The translations under genes were made by a program, and so were the position numbers. A stretch of DNA of 64,000 nucleotides from Betaproteobacteria bacterium. Its GTDB lineage: Bacteria; Pseudomonadota; Gammaproteobacteria; Burkholderiales; SG8-39. The notes under the pieces were generated by a model. It made no database searches and was not told the DNA's origin. It saw nothing but the letters and a program-made list of their open reading frames with translations. The stretch spans positions 1 to 64,000 of the forward strand of contig JADJPT010000015.1 in NCBI GenBank assembly GCA_016713125.1. Reading direction: 5' to 3'. Shown here piece by piece: positions 56,311 to 64,000 of the stretch; positions within the stretch are counted from its first letter, which is position 1; each line of letters begins with the position of its first letter.

Positions 56311-57357
56311 TCAGGCGCTCGCCTTCGCGGCAGCATAGCGGAGCACGCCATCCGCGCCAACCTCGCGCCGCAGGCGTCCCGCGTAACACAGGTAATGCAG
56401 GTGAGCGACCGCCTCGCCCATCGCGAAGGTGGTCTGGTGGGTGTCGAGCTTGCGGCGGAACAGGGTTTCCAGCAGTTCGGCGGCATGCATGGGCGCGGGC
56501 GAGGCGGCGATGGCGCGTTCCAGGTCGGCCAGTCGCTCGGCGTGGTGCTGCTCGAGCGCCTCGACGCGCGTGTGCGCGCCGCGGAACGGCAGGCCGTGCG
56601 AGGGCAGGATCAGGGTGTCGTGCGGCAACTCGCGATAGCGGCGTATCGAGGACAGGAACAGGCGCAGCGGGTCGCCCTGCGGCTCGACGGTCCAGACGCT
56701 GACATTGGTGGAGATCTTGGGCGGCAGCATGTCGCCGGAGATGCACACGCCGAGCGACGCGCAATACAGCGAAACGTGTTCCGGCGCATGCCCGTAGCCC
56801 ACCATCACCTGCCAGTCCCGTCCGCCCACGTTGAGCACGTCGCCGTCCAGCATGCGGCGGTAGCCCAGCGGCAACGGCACCACGCTCTTGCGATAGAAAT
56901 TGCCGCGTTTGGCCAGGCCCTCGTCGTGCTCCGGCCCCAGGCCGTTGGCCTTGAAAAAGGCGTTGGACGCCGCCGGCGAGTATCCCGCGGCGTCGTTGTA
57001 GACCACGTGGGCGGACAGGTACTCGCCCTGCGTCATCCACAGCTCGCAGCCGTGGCGCGCAATCAACCAGGAGGCCAGGCCGGCGTGGTCCGGATGGTAG
57101 TGGGTGACGATCAGCCGGCGTACCGTCCGCTGCCCGATGAAATCGGCGAGTACCCGATCCCAGGCCGCGCGCGTGGCGTCGTCGGCCAGTCCGCAGTCGA
57201 TCATCACCAGTCCGTCGCCGTCCTCCAGCAACCAGAGGTTGATGTGGTCCAGCGCGAAGGGCAGCGCCATGCGCAGCCAGTGCACGCCGGGGGCGACTTC
57301 GCGCACCGTGCCCGCAGGCGGCGGTTCGGCGTGGGGAAACTGCAGTGGCAGGGCCAT
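56311..57357 (-). CDS. MBL-fold metallo-hydrolase
   Basis: 348 residues. The metal motif is RLIVTHYHPDHAGLASWLIA (HxHxDH), with an upstream GLVMIDCGLADDATRAAW, then WQVMVGYGHAPEHVSLYCAS, LGVCISGDMLPPKISTNVSV and HDTLILPSHGLPFRGAHTRV. The C-terminal domain is a winged-helix-like extension with HYLCYAGRLRREVGADG. Similar proteins occur near fatty-acid and PHA genes in betaproteobacteria. The substrate is not known. It is divergent from the MerR-type regulator; the 232-base gap between them holds no clear gene. Confidence 0.85.
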   Translation of the reverse strand: MALPLQFPHAEPPPAGTVREVAPGVHWLRMALPFALDHINLWLLEDGDGLVMIDCGLADDATRAAWDRVLADFIGQRTVRRLIVTHYHPDHAGLASWLIARHGCELWMTQGEYLSAHVVYNDAAGYSPAASNAFFKANGLGPEHDEGLAKRGNFYRKSVVPLPLGYRRMLDGDVLNVGGRDWQVMVGYGHAPEHVSLYCASLGVCISGDMLPPKISTNVSVWTVEPQGDPLRLFLSSIRRYRELPHDTLILPSHGLPFRGAHTRVEALEQHHAERLADLERAIAASPAPMHAAELLETLFRRKLDTHQTTFAMGEAVAHLHYLCYAGRLRREVGADGVLRYAAAKASA

Positions 57358-57589
57358 GGTCGGGAGACTCGCTTTGCTTCCGGTGGGCCGTGCGCCCGGG
57401 AACGGGCGTCGGCTAGAATGAACGGCTGGTTTGTGCGGGAAGAGCACAGCCGCTGCGGTGCGGAGGATTATCGCCGCGTCGCAGCACGCGGACAACCTCG
57501 GGCTTCGAAACACGGCGCAGGCCCGAACCGTCCCGAGCCGTTCCCGACAGACCCGACGTCCAGACCCCAATCCAGACTCCCGACCCGAC

Positions 57590-58030
57590 ATGAATGCCGC
57601 AGAAGGACAGCGCCCCGCGCGCGAGGAACCCGGTGAGTACTCGATCAGCGAGCTGTCGCGCGAGTTCGACGTCACGCCACGTGCCATCCGCTTCTACGAG
57701 GACCAGGGCCTGCTGGCCCCGCGCCGCGAAGGTCAGAAGCGCATCTATACGCTGCGCGACCGCACCCGCCTGAAGCTCACGCTGCGCGGCAAGCGCCTGG
57801 GACTGACGCTGTCCGAGATCCGCGAAATCGTCGACATGTACGACGAGCGCCGCGACGAGCGCCCGCAGCTGGAGCGCTTCCTCGCCGTGCTGGCACACCA
57901 CCGGCGCAGCCTGGAACAGCAGCGCGAGGACATCGAGGCGCAGCTGGCCGAAATCTCCACGTTCGAGAAGCGCTGCCGCAAGCGCCTGGCCGAGCAGGCG
58001 CCGCGCAAGCGCGCCGCCCGCCGCGCCTGA
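57590..58030 (+). CDS. liuR: MerR family regulator, LiuR-type
   Basis: 146 residues starting MNAAEGQRPAREEPGEYSIS. The DNA-binding domain is SISELSREFDVTPRAIRFYE, DQGLLAPRREGQKRIYTLRD and LRGKRLGLTLSEIREIVDMY; the C-terminal half is a dimerisation coil (RPQLERFLAVLAHHRRSLEQ). The match to LiuR regulators of leucine and isovalerate degradation is good, and the next gene encodes isovaleryl-CoA dehydrogenase. It binds a palindrome in the gap at 58052-58080. Confidence 0.85.
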   Translation: MNAAEGQRPAREEPGEYSISELSREFDVTPRAIRFYEDQGLLAPRREGQKRIYTLRDRTRLKLTLRGKRLGLTLSEIREIVDMYDERRDERPQLERFLAVLAHHRRSLEQQREDIEAQLAEISTFEKRCRKRLAEQAPRKRAARRA

Positions 58031-58051
58031 ATCGCGCCCGCCGGAGCATGA

Positions 58052-58080
58052 TTGACGTTTACGTTAACGTAAAGTAGATT
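58052..58080 (+). promoter_or_regulatory. liu promoter with LiuR-type operator in the spacer
   Basis: The perfect 16-bp palindrome TTTACGTTAACGTAAA (58058-58073) lies between TTGACG (58052-58057) and TAGATT (58075-58080), which are 17 bases apart. An operator centred in the spacer is the classic MerR-family arrangement. It precedes the isovaleryl-CoA dehydrogenase gene at 58119. Confidence 0.8.
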
Positions 58081-58118
58081 TTCCGGCCGCCTGCGGCGGG
58101 CCGACTGACGAGGTTGCC

Positions 58119-59019
58119 ATGGAATACCCCTACCTGCGCTTCGCGCACGGCGAGACCATCGACATGCTGCGCGCCGCGGCGCGCGACTTCGCGGCGCAGG
58201 AGATCGCGCCGCGCGCGGCCGAGATCGACCGCACGAACGAGTTCCCGATGGACCTGTGGCCCAAGCTCGGCGCGCTGGGCCTGCTGGGCATCACCGTCGA
58301 GGAGGAGTACGGCGGCAGCAACATGGGCTATCTCGCCCACATCATCGCCATGGAGGAGATCAGCCGCGCCTCGGCGTCGGTCGGCCTGTCCTACGGCGCG
58401 CACTCGAACCTGTGCGTCAACCAGATCCGCAGGAACGGCAGCGCGGCGCAGAAGCGGAAGTACCTGCCGGAGCTGGTCGCCGGCACCAAGGTCGGCGCGC
58501 TGGCCATGAGCGAACCCGGCGCCGGCTCGGACGTGGTGTCGATGCGCCTGCGCGCCGAGCGCCACGGCGACACTGATGAGCGGCCTGGACTACGAACGCG
58601 CGGTGCTGGCCGGCGGGCCGCTGGGCATCATGGCCGCCTGCCTGGACCTGGTGATCCCCTATGTGCACGAGAGAAAGCAGTTCGGCCAGGCGATCGGCGA
58701 GTTCCAGCTCATGCAGGGCAAGCTGGCCGACATGTACGCGACCTTCTCCTACTGCCGCGCCTACGTGTACGCGGTGGGCCAGGCCCTCGACCGCGGCGAG
58801 ACCACGCGCAAGGACGCGGCCGGCGCCATCCTGGTGGCCGCCGAGAAGGCCACCTGGATGGCCGGCGAGGCGATCCAGTCGCTGGGCGGCATGGGCTACA
58901 TCAACGAGACGCCGGCCGGCCGCCTGTGGCGCGACGCCAAGCTCTACGAGATCGGCGCCGGCACCAGCGAGATCCGCCGCTGGCTGATCGGCCGCGAGCT
59001 GTTCGGGGAGACCGGCTGA
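58119..59019 (+). CDS. liuA: isovaleryl-CoA dehydrogenase with internal deletion and frameshift
   Basis: The N-terminal domain is PYLRFAHGETIDMLRAAARD, LGLLGITVEEEYGGSNMGYL, VGLSYGAHSNLCVNQIRRNG and GALAMSEPGAGSDVVSMRLR. Normal members continue with a beta-domain carrying WITNG and ending shortly before LMSGLDYERAVL. Here AERHGD is followed almost at once by MSGLDYERAVLAGGPLGIMA in another frame, so about 80 residues are missing. The C-terminal helical domain is intact (YVHERKQFGQAIGEFQLMQG; SLGGMGYINETPAGRLWRDA; YEIGAGTSEIRRWLIGRELF). FAD-binding residues in the beta-domain are lost. Either the gene is broken or the assembly dropped the segment. It would oxidise isovaleryl-CoA in leucine breakdown. 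Confidence 0.85.
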
Positions 59020-59464
59020 TGGGCGCCCTGCTGCAGACCGCGGACGGCGGCCTGGAAACCTACCGCGGCGCGGTCTACCCGTGGCACTGCGACCACATGG
59101 GCCACATGAACGTGATGTGGTACGTGGGCAAGTTCGACGAGGGCACCTGGAACCTGATCGCCTCCTGCGGCATCACGCCGGCCTACCTCAAGGAAAACGC
59201 GCGCGGCATTGCCGCCGTGAAGCAGGAGATCGAGTACAAGCGGGAATTGCACGCCGGCGACATCGTCGCGGTGCGCTCGCGCCTGCTCGAAGTGCGCGAC
59301 AAGGTGCTGCGTTTCGCGCACGGATGCGCAACGCCGAGACCGGCGAGATCTCGGCCACCACGCAGTTGACCGCCGTGCACATCGACACCGTGGCGCGCAA
59401 GGCCGTGGCGCTGGCGCCCGAAATCGCCGCACGCGCGCGTGCGCTGCTGGAGTCGCAGTCGTGA
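59019..59464 (+). CDS. acyl-CoA thioesterase, hot-dog fold (frameshifted)
   Basis: About 148 residues. The start overlaps the previous stop as TGATG. The motif VYPWHCDHMGHMNVMWYVGK (with the catalytic Asp) and VKQEIEYKRELHAGDIVAVR are typical of 4-hydroxybenzoyl-CoA-thioesterase-like enzymes. A one-base shift near 59322 separates KVLRF from RMRNAETGEISATTQLTAVH. It may release CoA from a branched-chain intermediate; the true substrate is unknown. It overlaps the GNAT gene as GTGA. Confidence 0.8.
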
Positions 59465-59985
59465 GCGCGGCACCCGGCCGGGCCGCGGACGCGGCTGCAC
59501 CGGACGCGCCGCGCATCTCGGGCTACGAGCCGGGAGCGCTGGGCCGCGTGGTCGAGCTGCACGGCCGCTGGTATGCCCGGCACTGGAAGTTCGGCGCCTA
59601 CTTCGAGGCCCTGGTGGCGCAGGGCCTGGCCGAGTTCCTCGGCAACTTCGATGCCGCGCGCGACGGCTTCTGGATCGCCCGGCTGGGCGAGACGGTCGCC
59701 GGCAGCGTGAGCCTGGTCGGCGCGCGCGACGCCGGGCCGGCGCGCCTGCGCTGGTTCATCCTCGACGAGGGTGCGCAGGGCCGCGGCATCGGCCGCCGCC
59801 TGATGCAGGCGGCCATGGATTTCAGCCGCGCCGCCGGCTACCGCCACGTCTACCTGACCACCTTCGCCGGCCTGGACGCCGCGCGCGCGCTGTACGAAAA
59901 GCACGGCTTCGTGCTCACCCACGAAGCCGCGGACCGCACCTGGGGGGTGCCGGTCACCGAACAACGCTTCGACTGGCACGCCTGA
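59461..59985 (+). CDS. GNAT family N-acetyltransferase
   Basis: 174 residues from GTG at 59461, overlapping the thioesterase stop. The acetyl-CoA motif is ILDEGAQGRGIGRRLMQAAM, followed by YRHVYLTTFAGLDAARALYE and KHGFVLTHEAADRTWG. The N-terminus (RVVELHGRWYARHWKFGAYF) binds the acceptor side. The substrate is not known; an aminoglycoside- or amine-type acceptor cannot be predicted. It is co-transcribed with the liu-type genes. Confidence 0.85.
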   Translation: MSAAPGRAADAAAPDAPRISGYEPGALGRVVELHGRWYARHWKFGAYFEALVAQGLAEFLGNFDAARDGFWIARLGETVAGSVSLVGARDAGPARLRWFILDEGAQGRGIGRRLMQAAMDFSRAAGYRHVYLTTFAGLDAARALYEKHGFVLTHEAADRTWGVPVTEQRFDWHA

Positions 59986-60003
59986 GGCCAGGGGGATACA
60001 CGC

Positions 60004-61092
60004 ATGAACCGCATCCGCACCGGGTTTTCCGCACGCCTGGACCTGCGCCTGCCCCTGGTGCAGGCGCCGATGGCCGGCGGCCCGAGCTCGCCGGAACTGG
60101 TGGCGGCCGCCTCGGCGGCCGGCGCGCTGGGCAGTTTCGGCTGCGCCTACCTGCAACCCGAAGAAATGAAGAAGCAGGCGGCCTGGGTGCGCGCGCGCAC
60201 GGCGCGCCCCTTCGGCATCAACCTGTTCGTCGCCGCGCAACCGGGCGTGATTCCCGAAGCCGCGCAGCGCGCGGCGATCGATGCCGTCGCCGGCTGCTAC
60301 GCGCAGCTCGGCCTGCCGGCGCCCGCGCCCGTGGCCCCGCCGTACGCGCCCGATCTCGAAGCCCAGCTCGACGCCGTGCTGGAGATCCGCCCGGCCGTGT
60401 TCACCGTGCACCTGGGCGAACTCGCCGCCGAACGCGTGCGCGCCTGCAAGGCGGCCGGCATCCTGCTCGGCGGCAGCGCCACCGGCGTGGCCGAGGCGCA
60501 GCGCCTGGAAGCCGCAGGCATGGATTTCGTCATCGCCCAGGGCGGCGAAGCCGGCGGGCATCGCGGCACCTGGACGCGCGACCCGGCCGAAGCGATGACT
60601 GGCACGCTGGCGCTCACGCGCCTGCTGGTGCGCGCGGTGAAGATTCCCGTGCTCGCTGCCGGCGGCATCATGGACGGGGCCGGCATCGCCGCGGCACTGG
60701 CGCTGGGTGCACAGGCCGCGCAACTCGGCACGGCCTTCATCACCTGCGCCGAGAGCGGCGCTGCGGCCCTGCACAAGCAGGCCCTGCTGGCGGCGCGCGA
60801 GGACACCACCATGATCACGCAGAAATTCTCCGGCAAGCCGGCGCGCGGGTTGGCCAACCGCTACATGCGCGAGATGGCCGAAGCGCCGCAACTCGCGTTC
60901 CCGGCGCAGAATACGCTGACCGGCAGGCTGCGCAGCGCGTCGGCGCAAGCCGGAAATCCGGATTACGTGGCGATGTGGGCCGGGCAGGCCGCCCCGCTCG
61001 CCCGCGCACTGCCCGCGGCCGAACTGGTCGCGCAACTCGAAACCGAACTGCATGCGGCGCTCGCCTCGATCGCCGCCCTCTCCCGGGAGTAA
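60004..61092 (+). CDS. nitronate monooxygenase/2-nitropropane dioxygenase-like flavoprotein
   Basis: 362 residues. LPLVQAPMAGGPSSPELVAA (FMN site), ARPFGINLFVAAQPGVIPEA, GMDFVIAQGGEAGGHRGTWT (catalytic His), IPVLAAGGIMDGAGIAAALA and QAAQLGTAFITCAESGA are all standard for this TIM-barrel family. A good ribosome-binding site (AGGGGG) precedes the start. Enzymes of this group detoxify nitronates or act as dehydrogenases; the substrate here is unknown. It ends three bases before the thiolase gene. Confidence 0.88.
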   Translation: MNRIRTGFSARLDLRLPLVQAPMAGGPSSPELVAAASAAGALGSFGCAYLQPEEMKKQAAWVRARTARPFGINLFVAAQPGVIPEAAQRAAIDAVAGCYAQLGLPAPAPVAPPYAPDLEAQLDAVLEIRPAVFTVHLGELAAERVRACKAAGILLGGSATGVAEAQRLEAAGMDFVIAQGGEAGGHRGTWTRDPAEAMTGTLALTRLLVRAVKIPVLAAGGIMDGAGIAAALALGAQAAQLGTAFITCAESGAAALHKQALLAAREDTTMITQKFSGKPARGLANRYMREMAEAPQLAFPAQNTLTGRLRSASAQAGNPDYVAMWAGQAAPLARALPAAELVAQLETELHAALASIAALSRE

Positions 61093-61095
61093 GCC

Positions 61096-62280
61096 ATGTC
61101 CAAGGACCCCGTCGTCATCGTCTCCGCCGCGCGCACGCCCATGGGCGGCTTCCAGGGCGAGCTGAAAGGCTTCACCGCCCCCGAGCTCGGCGCCGCGGCG
61201 ATCCGCGCCGCCGTCGAGCGCGCCGGGCTCGACCCGGCGCTGGTCGAGGAAGTCGTGATGGGCTGCGTGCTGCCGGCCGGCCTGGGCCAGGCGCCGGCGC
61301 GCCAGGCATCGCTGGGCGCCGGCCTGCCGCTCGCCGCCGGCTGCACCACGGTCAACAAGATGTGCGGCTCGGGCATGAAGGCGGCGATGTTCGCGCACGA
61401 CCTGCTGGTCGCGGGCAGCAACGACGTGATGGTCGCGGGCGGCATGGAATCGATGAGCAACGCGCCCTACGTGATGCCCAGGGCGCGCGCCGGCTACCGC
61501 ATGGGCCACCAGCAGGTGCTGGACCACATGTTCTACGACGGCCTCGAAGACGCCTACGACAAGGGTCGCCTGATGGGCAGCTTCGCCGAGGACTGCGCCG
61601 ACAAGTACGCCTTCACCCGCGAAGCGCAGGACGCCTACGCCATCGCCTCGCTGGAGCGCGCCCAGCAGGCCAACACTTCCGGCGCGTTCGCCTGGGAGAT
61701 CACCCCGCTGGCGCTGAAGGCCGGCAAGGACGAGAAGTTCATGGAAATGGACGAGCAGCCGTTCAAGGCCAACCTGGCCAAGATCCCGACGCTGAAGCCG
61801 GCCTTCCGCAAGGACGGCACGGTGACCGCCGCCAACGCCTCGTCGATCTCCGACGGCGCCGCGGCCTTGGTCATGATGCGACGCTCCACCGCCGATCGGC
61901 TCGGCCTGGCGCCGCTGGCCAGCATCGTCGCGCACAGCACGCACGCCCAGGCGCCGGGCTGGTTCAGCACCGCCCCGGTGGGCGCGATCGAAAAGCTGTT
62001 CGCCCGCACCGGCTGGAAGGCCGGCGAGGTCGACCTCTACGAGATCAACGAGGCCTTCGCGGTGGTGGCCATGGCGGCCATGCACGAGCACCGGCTGCCG
62101 CACGAGAAGGTCAACGTGCACGGCGGCGCCTGCGCGCTGGGCCACCCGATCGGCGCCTCCGGCGCGCGCATCCTGGTCACGCTGATCGGCGCGCTGCGCA
62201 AGACCGGCGGCCGGCGCGGCGTGGCCAGCCTGTGCATAGGCGGCGGCGAGGCGACCGCCATGGCGATCGAGCTGGCCTGA
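61096..62280 (+). CDS. acetyl-CoA acetyltransferase (thiolase)
   Basis: 394 residues, intact. It has the active Cys in CTTVNKMCGSGMKAAMFAHD, then GGMESMSNAPYVMPRARAGY, the His in GGACALGHPIGASGARILVT and the second Cys in RGVASLCIGGGEATAMAIEL. NEAFAVVAMAA gives the conserved Asn. It can cleave acetoacetyl-CoA to acetyl-CoA in leucine breakdown, or condense acetyl-CoA for PHA synthesis. Either fits the neighbouring genes. It follows the nitronate monooxygenase-like gene. Confidence 0.93.
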   Translation: MSKDPVVIVSAARTPMGGFQGELKGFTAPELGAAAIRAAVERAGLDPALVEEVVMGCVLPAGLGQAPARQASLGAGLPLAAGCTTVNKMCGSGMKAAMFAHDLLVAGSNDVMVAGGMESMSNAPYVMPRARAGYRMGHQQVLDHMFYDGLEDAYDKGRLMGSFAEDCADKYAFTREAQDAYAIASLERAQQANTSGAFAWEITPLALKAGKDEKFMEMDEQPFKANLAKIPTLKPAFRKDGTVTAANASSISDGAAALVMMRRSTADRLGLAPLASIVAHSTHAQAPGWFSTAPVGAIEKLFARTGWKAGEVDLYEINEAFAVVAMAAMHEHRLPHEKVNVHGGACALGHPIGASGARILVTLIGALRKTGGRRGVASLCIGGGEATAMAIELA

Positions 62281-62373
62281 AGCCCGACATTCGGAAAGTT
62301 GTCGATTTTGACCACTGAACTACCCTGAAACCGGCTCCTGGAGCCATTCTCACCAAATGAAAGTTGAACTTTT

Positions 62374-63048
<675 letters not shown>

Positions 63049-63059
63049 GACGCACGCCA

Positions 63060-64000
63060 TGATCCTGTCCGCCGATCACGCCATGCTGCGCGAGGCCGTG
63101 CGCAGCTACGCACGCAAGGAGCTGGCCCCGCACGCCGCGCGCTGGGACCGTGAGAACCATTTCCCGCGCGAGCAGCTCGCCGCGCTGGGCGCGATGGGCC
63201 TGTCCGGCGTGGCGGTGCCGGAGGAATGGGGCGGCGCCGGCATGGACTACACGGCGCTGGCATTGGCCATCGAGGAGATCGCCGCCGGCGACGGGGCGAC
63301 CTCCACCATCGTCTCGGTCACCAACCTGGCGGCCGGCATCCTGAACGGCTTCGGCACCGCGGCGCAGAAGGCGGCGTTTCTCAAGCCGCTGGCACAGGGC
63401 GCGACCCTGGGCGCGTTCTGCCTGACCGAGCCGCACACCGGCTCGGATGCCTCGGCCATCACCACGCGCGCCGAGCGCCGCGGCGACCAGTACGTGATCA
63501 ACGGCGTGAAGCAGTTCATCACCTCGGGCAAGACCGCGGACCTCGCCATCGTGTTCGCCGTCACCGACAGGGACGCCGGCAAGAAGGGCATCAGCGCCTT
63601 CGTGGTGCCGACCGCGACCCCCTGGCTACATCGTCGCGCGCCTGGAGGAGAAGGCCGGACAGCATGCCTCCGACACCGCGCAGATCGTATTCGAGAACTG
63701 CAGCGTGCCGGCCGCCAACCTGCTCGGCGGGGAGGGCCTGGGCTATCGCATCGCGCTGGCCAATCTGGAGTCCGGGCGCATCAACATCGCCGCGCAGGCG
63801 GTGGGCATGGCGCAGGCCGCGCTCGAGGCGGCGCTGGCCTACGCGCGCGAGCGCAAGACCTTCGGCCAGGCGCTGATCGAGCACCAGGCGGTGAACTTCC
63901 GACTGGCCGACCGTGCCACCGAGATCGAAGCCGCGCGCCAGCTCTACCTGCACGCCGCGGCGCTGCGCGACGCCAGGGAGCCCTGCCTCAAGGAAGCGTC
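63060..64000 (+). CDS. acyl-CoA dehydrogenase (frameshifted; cut by the window end)
   Basis: About 313 residues are visible. MILSADHAMLREAVRSYARK, LGAMGLSGVAVPEEWGGAGM, EEIAAGDGATSTIVSVTNLA, ATLGAFCLTEPHTGSDASAI and QYVINGVKQFITSGKTADLA cover the N-terminal and middle domains. A shift at the C run near 63620 changes the frame; the other frame continues IVARLEEKAGQHASDTAQIV, FENCSVPAANLLGGEGLGYR and LANLESGRINIAAQAVGMAQ to the window edge. It belongs to the acyl-CoA dehydrogenase family with the usual catalytic Glu site later, not yet reached. Likely part of the same catabolic run. Confidence 0.85.

Noticed and set aside
59188..62145. Long minus-strand frame opposite the liu-type run
   Set aside because: Shadow of the plus-strand genes; no motifs, Gly/Arg/His-rich.

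Overview
The window looks like a chromosomal segment of a GC-rich proteobacterium, most likely a betaproteobacterium. This rests on the zapB-like/zapA/6S RNA block, the priA-argS-SPOR-dsbA order, a class I PHA synthase and a MerR-type LiuR regulator next to isovaleryl-CoA dehydrogenase. No rRNA, tRNA, CRISPR array or insertion sequence was recognised. Many genes are interrupted by single-base shifts or one in-frame stop while both halves still read as good protein. I treat these mainly as consensus errors and give the gene span across the break.

Region 1 (1-15.77 kb) is visibly less GC-rich. It holds large membrane proteins on the minus strand: two YfhO-like proteins with fibronectin-III-like segments, a polytopic protein with a C-terminal F5/8C-like domain, another polytopic protein, a family 2 glycosyltransferase, and two small related membrane proteins. 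These look like glycan assembly or transfer machinery. Region 2 (15.77-25.27 kb) is GC-rich and continues upstream in the same orientation with overlapping genes. It encodes sugar-nucleotide enzymes: SIS isomerase, HAD phosphatase, transaldolase, two NDP-sugar epimerases, a cytidylyltransferase-kinase fusion, an oxidoreductase, two related SDRs, a UDP-glucose-dehydrogenase-like protein without its catalytic cysteine, and a methyltransferase. The two regions read as one minus-strand operon of about 24.6 kb that could make and polymerise a heptose-containing glycan.

Region 3 (25.3-38.5 kb) has manC on the plus strand facing away from region 2. It is followed by a second tight minus-strand operon read from 38.5 to 26.8 kb: heptosyltransferase, WaaG-like transferase, MsbA-like flippase, GT4, GT9, then rmlB-gmd-rmd-rmlA-rmlC-rmlD. 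Together they supply dTDP-L-rhamnose and GDP-D-rhamnose and assemble LPS core or O-antigen.

Region 4 (38.6-43.3 kb) is a cobalamin block: cobQ, btuF, and btuB behind a cobalamin riboswitch. Region 5 (43.3-54.4 kb) is housekeeping: cell division (zapB-like, zapA), 6S RNA, an EVE protein, hemE, priA, argS, a SPOR protein, two DsbA-like proteins around a rhodanese, an SDR and a second BtuF-like protein. The hemE-priA gap carries two exact DnaA-box matches and an AT-rich palindrome.

Region 6 (54.4-64 kb) is acyl-CoA metabolism: phaC and an MBL hydrolase on the minus strand, then liuR with its palindromic operator, and a plus-strand run of isovaleryl-CoA dehydrogenase (with a large internal deletion), thioesterase, GNAT, nitronate monooxygenase-like protein, thiolase, SDR and a second acyl-CoA dehydrogenase cut by the window end.
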